44,161 nt of DNA from an uncultured Catenibacterium sp. (lineage in GTDB: Bacteria; Bacillota_I; Bacilli_A; Erysipelotrichales; Coprobacillaceae): positions 1 to 44,161 of the forward strand of contig NZ_UQGV01000006.1 of the NCBI RefSeq assembly GCF_900540665.1, given 5' to 3'. The notes under the pieces were generated by a model, which saw nothing but the letters and a program-made list of their open reading frames with translations, did not search any database and had not been told where the DNA came from. How positions within the stretch are numbered: the stretch's first letter is position 1; each line of letters begins with the position of its first letter. Positions 7,970 through 14,201 of the stretch are shown here, piece by piece. The translations under genes were made by a program, and so were the position numbers.

Positions 7970-8875
7970 ATGAAGTGTTTGTTTATTATTAATCCTTCTA
8001 GTGGTACACATGCATTCCAGAAGTCTATTGACCAGTTTATTGGTCAGTTAATACTTCATACTAACGTGAATACGATTGATACTTACTTTACTAGAGGGAA
8101 AAATGATGGATTAGAACGTGCTGCAAGATTAACAAGAAATGAATATGACTTTATTGTAGCCGTAGGTGGAGATGGTACTGTCAATGAAATCATTACAGGA
8201 CTTATTAAGAGTGAATCTAGGATTCCTCTTGCAATCTTAGCAGCAGGTACTGTCAATGACTTTGCGACTTATCTAAATCTTCCTAATACTCCAGAAGCAT
8301 TCCGAGATATGATTGCCCGTTTCAAGACAAAGAAGATTGATGCAGGTTATGTAGATAATCATTGTTTTGCGAATGTATTAAGTGGTGGTATGTTTAGTGA
8401 TATTGGATTCCTTGTCACTAAAGATGAAAAGAAGAAGTTTGGTCCTCTTGCCTACTATATCAATGGATTAAAGATGTTACCTGAACAGTTAGGATTATCA
8501 CTTCATCTTAAAATAAAAGCAGATGAAATAGAGTTTGAAGAAGATGCTGCATTATTCATGATTACGAATAGTTCTCATGTTGGAGGATTTCCAGGAGTGA
8601 CTCCATATGCTTCTACAAGTGATGGTAAGTTAGATCTTATTATTATCAAAAAAGGTAATGTAGCTGAACTACTTAATGTCTTTATGGATTATAAGCGTAA
8701 TCTTCATCCTCAAAACCCAATGATACGTTATGTCCAGGCAAAGGATATTACAATCAGCTGTGATGAGGATATAGTCTATGATATCGATGGTGAAAAGGGA
8801 CAGAGTTTCCCTGTTCATGTTGAATGTTTAAGACATGCTTTTTCACTTATCATTCCAGATCAGGATGAAAAGTGA
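7970..8875 (+). CDS. Diacylglycerol/lipid kinase (YegS/DagK family)
   Basis: This 301-residue protein has the diacylglycerol kinase catalytic fold: NPSSG (residues 9-13), the ATP-binding GGDGTVNE (66-73), and AAGTVNDFA (91-99), followed by the beta-rich second domain. Family members phosphorylate diacylglycerol or related lipids at the membrane using ATP; in Gram-positives the main substrate is diacylglycerol left from lipoteichoic acid synthesis. The exact substrate is inferred from family only. AAGGAGG ending eight bases upstream lies inside the end of pepT, so translation is coupled. A strong terminator begins four bases after the stop codon. Confidence 0.88.
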   Translation: MKCLFIINPSSGTHAFQKSIDQFIGQLILHTNVNTIDTYFTRGKNDGLERAARLTRNEYDFIVAVGGDGTVNEIITGLIKSESRIPLAILAAGTVNDFATYLNLPNTPEAFRDMIARFKTKKIDAGYVDNHCFANVLSGGMFSDIGFLVTKDEKKKFGPLAYYINGLKMLPEQLGLSLHLKIKADEIEFEEDAALFMITNSSHVGGFPGVTPYASTSDGKLDLIIIKKGNVAELLNVFMDYKRNLHPQNPMIRYVQAKDITISCDEDIVYDIDGEKGQSFPVHVECLRHAFSLIIPDQDEK

Positions 8876-8878
8876 ACC

Positions 8879-8915
8879 ACTCCGACTTAATATTTTATTA
8901 AGTCGGAGTTTTTTT
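8879..8915 (+). terminator. Terminator of pepT-lipid kinase
   Basis: ACTCCGACTTAATA (8879-8892) pairs perfectly with 8896-8909 across a 3-base loop, followed by T to 8915. The TnpB element begins immediately to the right, so this hairpin sequence is the element's right-end flank. Confidence 0.9.
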
Positions 8916-8916
8916 A

Positions 8917-9060
8917 GATGCTTGCGCATCCATTTAAGAAGTATGATATTTAAGTTTCCACCTATTGCTAGGCAATCCTTATTCTTATTGCGTGTCCACT
9001 TCGCCTCTACTGTATAGGATGTTTACATCCACAACGCTACTTTTACGCATGATATTTAAT
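8917..9060 (-). ncRNA. Predicted omega RNA (reRNA) at the 3' end of tnpB
   Basis: In this family the guide RNA scaffold overlaps the end of tnpB and runs to the element's right end. Here the minus strand contains a small hairpin ATTGC-GCAAT (8964-8968/8972-8976) just past the stop codon and the terminal hairpin GATGC-GCATC (8917-8930). The bases next in line, the putative guide, are the T-tract and stem of the lipid-kinase terminator. The upstream boundary is arbitrary. Position is by analogy; no expression evidence is available. Confidence 0.4.
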
Positions 9061-10175
9061 GCACCATTTACATCTGCATTCAGAACTTGTCCACTGGCTG
9101 TTCTATACTGTCCACGATGTATTCTCTTTCCACTGAAATGATATTCTTCAGTATTATCACTCTTATAGACTGGTATGACATCCTTATCCCAGAAGCTTGC
9201 CTTTGAGGTGTAAGATTCCTCCTGCATTACAAGTATGATGCCATTCAGTTCACAGAGATATTCTAGCTTGTCTCTCAGCAATCCAAATGGAATATTGACG
9301 AAGGTCTGATTGTTTCTTTTGCCTATGTTGGAATCCTTCTGAAATGTTTCATTATAGCCCACAACAAGAGTTCCAATATCATGATCGATACAGTAATCAA
9401 TCACCTTGCGTGCAGTCTTGTTCATGTAGTCATTTATTCTATTGTTACGCCTGCGTGCTATTGCTTTCTGTCTATTGGTTGGCTTCTTTCCAAAATGCTG
9501 CTTATCCTTGATGGACTTCAATCTTCTTCCATCGATGATGAATGTTTCACCTTTACTTGATACTCCAGTGACAAGATTATTGATACCAAGATCTAATGCC
9601 AGTGCATTTGTTGTATTGAGATTCCTTTGAATGCATTCAGCTTCATAGATATACTGAATTTCAAAGAACCTGGCATCTGCCTTTGATATGATACGTATTT
9701 CCTTCACTTTCTTATCAAGCAGCACAGGTGGTATCGTTATTTCAACAGGCTTATGTGTCTTTTTAAAACTATTTGAATATGGAAGTACGAGCTTATTCCC
9801 TTTAAGTCTTACAAATCCAATGACAAGTGTAGTATATCCATCACTAGGAAGATAGCGTGGAAGTCTGCAGTCCTTAAGTGCATGCTTTCCCTGCTTTGCC
9901 TTTTTAAGAAGACCGAAGAATGATTTAAATGAGCCATCTACAACCTTGAGTATCTGCTGTGCCATATTGGAATTAAACGTTCTATAGTTATCAGACGACT
10001 TCAGAAGTGCATAGTTCTTCTCATAATTGAGATACTTGCCTTCTGCAAAGTAGTGCTGTCTGATGTTGTAGATTGCCTGATTAGTAAGATTCTTTGCAAT
10101 ATGACATAATTCCTTGATGGAACGATAGTCTTCCTTGGACAGATGCTTCACCTGCTGCTTGACTGTAAGATACAT
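8985..10175 (-). CDS. tnpB: TnpB-like RNA-guided nuclease, IS605 OrfB family
   Basis: This 396-residue protein has the OrfB N-terminal helix-rich region (about 1-180) and a RuvC-like core. RuvC-I is ALDLGINN with D195, and RuvC-III is NADVNGALNI with D368. The usual RuvC-II glutamate site reads VVGYNE, so a nearby Glu (E276, E319 or E320) would have to serve. The zinc ribbon is replaced by a cysteine-free YTSKASFWD...SGKRIHRGQYRT segment, typical of one known branch. The protein ends at GEVDTQ. A one-base shift there would restore an ending RIRIA, and the stretch LKSIKDKQ near 219-226 looks shortened relative to relatives I recall, so this may be a decaying copy. The ATG has GGAGG eight bases upstream. 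Confidence 0.88.
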   Translation of the reverse strand: MYLTVKQQVKHLSKEDYRSIKELCHIAKNLTNQAIYNIRQHYFAEGKYLNYEKNYALLKSSDNYRTFNSNMAQQILKVVDGSFKSFFGLLKKAKQGKHALKDCRLPRYLPSDGYTTLVIGFVRLKGNKLVLPYSNSFKKTHKPVEITIPPVLLDKKVKEIRIISKADARFFEIQYIYEAECIQRNLNTTNALALDLGINNLVTGVSSKGETFIIDGRRLKSIKDKQHFGKKPTNRQKAIARRRNNRINDYMNKTARKVIDYCIDHDIGTLVVGYNETFQKDSNIGKRNNQTFVNIPFGLLRDKLEYLCELNGIILVMQEESYTSKASFWDKDVIPVYKSDNTEEYHFSGKRIHRGQYRTASGQVLNADVNGALNIMRKSSVVDVNILYSRGEVDTQ

Positions 10176-10200
10176 ATATTTAGCCTCCTTTCTGTAGATT

Positions 10201-10230
10201 TAGGAAAAGAAGTTTCCTATATGTATTATA
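10201..10230 (-). promoter_or_regulatory. tnpB leader: -10 box and 5' hairpin
   Basis: On the minus strand a consensus TATAAT (10225-10230) has only a weak -35. Downstream of it, TAGGAAA (10201-10207) pairs with TTTCCTA (10213-10219), placing a 7-bp hairpin about 20 bases before the tnpB ribosome site, where it could limit expression. Confidence 0.4.
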
Positions 10231-10278
10231 CTATTTCTTACTCCAAATTTCTCTATCAGATGCATTAACGGCATTCAT

Positions 10279-10309
10279 CCCCCACCTATATTCTATATTG
10301 AGGTGGGGG
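10279..10309. repeat. Left-end hairpin of the TnpB element
   Basis: A perfect 9-bp GC-rich stem (10279-10287 with 10301-10309) has a 13-base AT loop that can pair further (ATA with TAT). It fits the subterminal palindrome recognised by Y1 transposases. On the plus strand TTT follows, so it could also act as a weak terminator toward the hydrolase remnant. Confidence 0.55.
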
Positions 10310-10319
10310 TTTCTGCTGT

Positions 10320-10775
10320 TTTTTAGATAAACACTTTCCTCATTTGAAAAATAAAGATGAATTAATTAAGCAGGCTGAAGATATTGGTTATGCGCAGACT
10401 GAAGAAATTCTTAAAGATATTCCATTTTCTACTTATGATGAAATCCTATTTGTATCAAAAAGTATTGGTACTGCCATTAGTGCACGTTTTAATGAAGAAC
10501 ATCATGTGAATGCATATTCTATTTATTTCACACCACTTGTTGCGACTTTCAAGTATAGTTTAAATGGTATTGCCTTCCATGGTACAAATGATCCATGGGC
10601 CAAAACGAATCTCATTCAATGTGCATGTGACGAAGCACATATTCCACTTATTCTCTATCGTGATGCAAATCACTCATTAGAGTGTGGAGATGTGCTTGTT
10701 GATATTTCTAATCTTCATGACATCTTTCTTCATGTCATAGAAGCGATTCAAACAGTTTATCCGCTACATGGGTAA
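10320..10775 (+). pseudogene. 5'-truncated alpha/beta-hydrolase gene
   Basis: The longest reading with a start codon uses TTG at 10344 (143 residues) but has no ribosome site. The frame stays open upstream to 10302 and reads plausibly as protein (LDKHFPHLKNKDELI) back to about 10323, where the TnpB element's left end begins. The remaining part holds the serine elbow SKSIG (S40 from the TTG), an Asp in GTNDPW (D83) and a His in DANHSL (H110), the order of an alpha/beta-hydrolase triad, but the N-terminal strands before the elbow are missing. They are not on the other side of the element either. It ends convergent with cinA, overlapping it by 12 bases. Expression from a distant start is possible but unlikely. 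Confidence 0.6.
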
Positions 10776-11813
10776 ACCCTTTTTTAAATAACGATAAAGA
10801 TAAAGCTGTAATTTGCTTGTCAAACGATTCATTGAAAGATGATAATCCTTCAACATCCCATCTGTAAATCCTTTATCGTTATTCACATGGATAGTGACCT
10901 GATCACCTAAAGAGACATGCTCCACCTTAGAATAAATAACTAAGTCAGCATCTTCTTTTACATAAGGCTTAAACCATGTGGGGACATCTATATCACCTAT
11001 GAATTGAATAGGGACCATAATGTCTTTGAGAGCTTTTTCTATAGAACCTCCTGGAATCAGATAGCCGTTTAATAGTGTTTCTATCTCATTCCTCATTGGT
11101 GTCATATGTTGATAAGCTTCTTCTTTTGTTTTGGCTTTATTTGCAATGCGTACTCTCACATATCCTTCTCCTGCATACATTGCAAGAGTGACATCTGTTT
11201 GTTTATATTGGGGTTCTGTCAATTTTTCATCAATCATACTTTCCCCAATACCCATTACAAGATAATCTTCTGTATAGATCTGTTCCTGACGATATTGTTC
11301 TAGATAAGGTTTTAAGGAATGTTCTACAACATAATTGAATTCCTTAGGTGGGCCAGGAAGGTTGATGATCATCTTCCCGTCACTACTCATCACACAGCCA
11401 TTGGCTGTACCTACATCATTCTCTAATATATAGGCATTTTCTGGGAAATAAGCCTGTTTGAAGTTATTGTCAGAAACAACATCTAGACCTGTCACAAAGC
11501 GACATTTTGCATCTACCTTACTGGCTTCTTCTTCGTTATAGACAAGTTCTAATCCTAGATATTCTGCTGAAAGTTCCTTAGTCAAATCATCCTGCGTTGG
11601 GCCAAGTCCTGCAGTAGTGATGACACAATCAGCCCCTCTTTTAAACGCAATATCGAGACATTCTAATAAACGTTCTGGGTTATCACCGACTGTCGTCTGA
11701 TGATAAATATCAAATCCTAATTCCTTACACATCTTAAAGAGTACCGGAGCTTCTGTGTTGGTGATTTCACCAAGAAGAAGTTCAGTCCCTACATTAATCA
11801 CTTCTACATTCAT
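10764..11813 (-). CDS. cinA: CinA-like protein (MoaB-like and KH domains, no PncC domain)
   Basis: The 349-residue protein has the CinA N-terminal molybdopterin-binding-like fold with NVGTELLLGE (7-16), TAGLGPTQDD (67-76) and LPGPPKE (about 151-157), then the central KH-type region to about 255. Full-length CinA proteins (about 410-420) end in the PncC nicotinamide-mononucleotide deamidase domain with an AESCTGG motif. Here the last 95 residues are short and lack that motif, so deamidase activity is unlikely; ADP-ribose pyrophosphatase-type activity of the N-domain may remain. Its ATG overlaps the GNAT stop codon (ATGA). The 3' end overlaps the convergent hydrolase remnant by 12 bases, and no terminator is visible. 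Confidence 0.85.
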   Translation of the reverse strand: MNVEVINVGTELLLGEITNTEAPVLFKMCKELGFDIYHQTTVGDNPERLLECLDIAFKRGADCVITTAGLGPTQDDLTKELSAEYLGLELVYNEEEASKVDAKCRFVTGLDVVSDNNFKQAYFPENAYILENDVGTANGCVMSSDGKMIINLPGPPKEFNYVVEHSLKPYLEQYRQEQIYTEDYLVMGIGESMIDEKLTEPQYKQTDVTLAMYAGEGYVRVRIANKAKTKEEAYQHMTPMRNEIETLLNGYLIPGGSIEKALKDIMVPIQFIGDIDVPTWFKPYVKEDADLVIYSKVEHVSLGDQVTIHVNNDKGFTDGMLKDYHLSMNRLTSKLQLYLYRYLKKGLPM

Positions 11814-12289
11814 ATCTCCAGATACATATCATTCCATTTTGCTTCTCCATGAGTAGAAGAAGAAACACCAAGATGCTTATAGCCAAAACTTGCATAAAAG
11901 CCAATCAAGTGATCTTTACATGTGAGGAAGATTCCTTTTTTATTTCGCTCCTTCGCAAGAGTGATATAGCCATTCATAAGCATATGCGCCAAGCCTTGAT
12001 GTTGATAATCAGGATGTACATCTAAACCAAAGACGGTCATATAATCACCACTAGGATCATGTAATGAGGCATCTTCATAGAATGCATCTGGTAAACCTTT
12101 AATATTCGATGTATTCCCATTAATAAAGCCAATAACATCTTTGTCTTCTAATACAAGAAAGTTCTCTGAGAAGGCATTAAAGCGTTCTTTAAATTGCTCA
12201 TAAGTCGCTGCTTCAGCTTTAGGAAAACAAAGAGACTCTATATGAGAGATAGCTTCTATATCACCTATAGCTGCTTTTCTTAATATCAT
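11810..12289 (-). CDS. GNAT-family N-acetyltransferase
   Basis: This 159-residue protein is a single GNAT domain. The acetyl-CoA binding segment is VHPDYQHQGLAHML (91-104), with the family's Q-x-x-G-x-A pattern in HQGLAH, preceded by the beta-strand YMTVFGLDV. The resemblance is to the arylalkylamine-type acetyltransferases common in Firmicutes; the acceptor amine is unknown. GGAGGAG precedes the ATG by eight bases. It is the first gene of a two-gene unit with cinA. The promoter at 12321-12349 is embedded in the terminator of the upstream ABC exporter operon. Confidence 0.88.
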   Translation of the reverse strand: MILRKAAIGDIEAISHIESLCFPKAEAATYEQFKERFNAFSENFLVLEDKDVIGFINGNTSNIKGLPDAFYEDASLHDPSGDYMTVFGLDVHPDYQHQGLAHMLMNGYITLAKERNKKGIFLTCKDHLIGFYASFGYKHLGVSSSTHGEAKWNDMYLEI

Positions 12290-12320
12290 GACATGCTCCT
12301 CCTTTCAAAATATTTTTTGT

Positions 12321-12349
12321 ATCTTATACAAAAAAGACTTGATAGTCAA
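12321..12349 (-). promoter_or_regulatory. Promoter of GNAT-cinA, overlapping a terminator
   Basis: Minus strand: -35 TTGACT (12344-12349), 17-base spacer, -10 TAAGAT (12321-12326). The -35 box lies in the loop and arm of the preceding terminator hairpin. Confidence 0.5.
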
Positions 12350-12361
12350 GAGACTATCAAG
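12331..12361 (-). terminator. Terminator of the MarR-ABC exporter operon
   Basis: CTTGATAGTC (12338-12347) pairs with GACTATCAAG (12352-12361) across a 4-base loop. The minus strand then runs TCTTTTTT. It begins four bases after the ABC gene stop codon. Confidence 0.85.
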
Positions 12362-12365
12362 CTTT

Positions 12366-14201
12366 TTACTGTCCATTTTCAAATTGTGAACGATAAAGTG
12401 TTGCATAGAAACCATTTTCTTTAAGTAATCCTTCATGATTACCGATTTCTACAATATCACCATCACGCATAACGATGATTGTATCAGCATCTCTAATAGT
12501 AGAAAGACGATGCGCAATAACGAATGATGTTCTATTCTTCATTAATTCATCCATACCTTTTTGAATAAGAACTTCTGTTCTTGTATCCACTGAAGATGTG
12601 GCTTCATCAAGAATAAGAATCTTAGGATCCTTTAAGAAGGCACGCGCAATAGTCAATAACTGCTTCTGACCCGCACTGATATTTGAAGATTCTTCGTTGA
12701 TCATAGTGTTATAGCCATCAGATAGTGTATGAATGAAGTGGTCAACATGCGCACTCTGACATGCTTTCTTAACTTCTTCATCAGTTGCGTCTAATCGACC
12801 ATATTTCAAGTTATCCATGATAGTACCATTAAATAACCATGTATCCTGTAGTACCATACCAAATAATGAACGAAGATCACTACGTTTCATCTTTGTGATA
12901 TCTTCACCATCAATCATGATAGTACCACCATTGAGTTCATAGAAACGCATTAATAGTTTAATAATAGTTGTTTTACCTGCACCAGTAGGACCAACAATGG
13001 CCACCTTCTGACCTGCATGAACATGGAGTGAGAAATCATTGATGATGATCTTATCTGGATTATATCCAAAGTGTACATCTGCAAAAGTAACAGCACCCTT
13101 CATATTCTGTACTTCTTCAGTTGAAAGAGTTGCTGAGTCTTCTGTAAGTTCTTCTTCCTCTAAGAATTCAAAGACACGTTCCGCCGCTGCACCAGTACTC
13201 TGTAATAAGTTAGCAGCCTGAGCAATCTGAGAGATTGGCTGGTTGAACTGTCTAACATACTGGATAAATGCCTGGATATCACCAATAGTAATTGTTTTAG
13301 AACCTGCTAGAATACCACCGATAATACAAACACCTACATAACCGATATTACCGATAAAATTACTGATAGGCATCATGAGTGATCCAAAGAATTGTGATTT
13401 CCATGCAGATGTATAAAGTGATTCATTGTATTTTTCAAACTGCTCTACAGACTTTTCTTCACCATTGAACGCTTTGACTACCTGATGTCCACCATACATT
13501 TCTTCAATATGACCATTGACATCACCAAGTGAGTTCTGCTGCTGAGTGAAGTATTTCTGTGAATGCTTCATGACTAAACGCATTAAGATCATTGAAACAG
13601 GTAATACAACAACTGCGATTAGAGTCATCTGCCAGCTGATTGTAAGCATCATAATAAAGACACCAACAAGAGTGACTACGTTAGAAATAAGTGTAGATAA
13701 AGACTGGTTAAGTGACTGAGCGATTGTATCAATATCGTTAGTTACACGAGAAAGAATATCACCACTTGTATGCTTATCAAAATAAGAAAGTGGTAAACGG
13801 TTCATTTTTTCAGATATATCTTTTCTAAGGGAGAAGGCTGCATCCTGTGATACACCAGAGATGATCCAGCTCATAATATAACTGAATAATGAGCTTGCTG
13901 CATATAACACAACAAGAATCAATAAGATCTTAACGATATAATCAAAATCAATACCACCAGTATTGGCTACTTTAGCCATAATACCTTCTGATAATTTATC
14001 TGTTGCTTTCGCAAGAATTTTAGGACCTACAATATTAAAGATAGTAGAACATATCGCAAATATCATAACTAAACCAATCTTGAAATGATATGGTTTTAAG
14101 TATGCAAGTAACTTCTTTAATGTACCACCTAAATCTTTAGCTTTTTCATTATTACCACGGCCTCTGCCCATACCCATTGGAGAGCGACGATTTTTATTCA
14201 T
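12366..14201 (-). CDS. ABC exporter subunit with catalytic ATPase site
   Basis: This 611-residue half-transporter has six membrane helices in the first 330 residues and a C-terminal ATPase domain: Walker A GPTGAGKT (404-411), Q-loop Q452, signature NISAGQ (507-512), Walker B ILILDE with E533, and H-loop H564. Walker B Glu and the switch His are intact, but the signature has SAGQ where SGGQ is usual. That pattern matches one half of heterodimeric exporters, which pump drugs, peptides or lipids out of the cell. Its start overlaps the 901-residue partner's end by eight bases. It has a glycine- and arginine-rich N-terminal tail (residues 4-20). The substrate is unknown. Confidence 0.92.
   Translation of the reverse strand: MNKNRRSPMGMGRGRGNNEKAKDLGGTLKKLLAYLKPYHFKIGLVMIFAICSTIFNIVGPKILAKATDKLSEGIMAKVANTGGIDFDYIVKILLILVVLYAASSLFSYIMSWIISGVSQDAAFSLRKDISEKMNRLPLSYFDKHTSGDILSRVTNDIDTIAQSLNQSLSTLISNVVTLVGVFIMMLTISWQMTLIAVVVLPVSMILMRLVMKHSQKYFTQQQNSLGDVNGHIEEMYGGHQVVKAFNGEEKSVEQFEKYNESLYTSAWKSQFFGSLMMPISNFIGNIGYVGVCIIGGILAGSKTITIGDIQAFIQYVRQFNQPISQIAQAANLLQSTGAAAERVFEFLEEEELTEDSATLSTEEVQNMKGAVTFADVHFGYNPDKIIINDFSLHVHAGQKVAIVGPTGAGKTTIIKLLMRFYELNGGTIMIDGEDITKMKRSDLRSLFGMVLQDTWLFNGTIMDNLKYGRLDATDEEVKKACQSAHVDHFIHTLSDGYNTMINEESSNISAGQKQLLTIARAFLKDPKILILDEATSSVDTRTEVLIQKGMDELMKNRTSFVIAHRLSTIRDADTIIVMRDGDIVEIGNHEGLLKENGFYATLYRSQFENGQ

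Larger units (their letters stand above)
8916..10318 (-). mobile_element. IS200/IS605-family element carrying only tnpB (IS1341 type)
   Basis: The segment holds one tnpB gene, no tnpA, and hairpins near each end. The right end has GATGC-TTGC-GCATC (8917-8930); the left end has a 9-bp stem CCCCCACCT/AGGTGGGGG (10279-10287 and 10301-10309). A 10-base direct repeat TTTTTTAGAT occurs at 8910-8919 and 10319-10328. IS200/IS605 elements make no target duplication, so this repeat more likely reflects the target-like sequence at the ends. Joining the flanks would recreate a continuous lipid-kinase terminator followed by the hydrolase remnant. A TTTAT tetrad-like motif (minus strand) next to the left end is a candidate target/TAM. 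Exact tips are estimates. With no tnpA it could move only if a related TnpA acts in trans. Confidence 0.7.

Noticed and set aside
8919..8951. Short ATG frame at the left flank of the TnpB element as the missing hydrolase N-terminus
   Set aside because: It is only about 10 codons, has no ribosome site and lies within the element's right-end hairpin.
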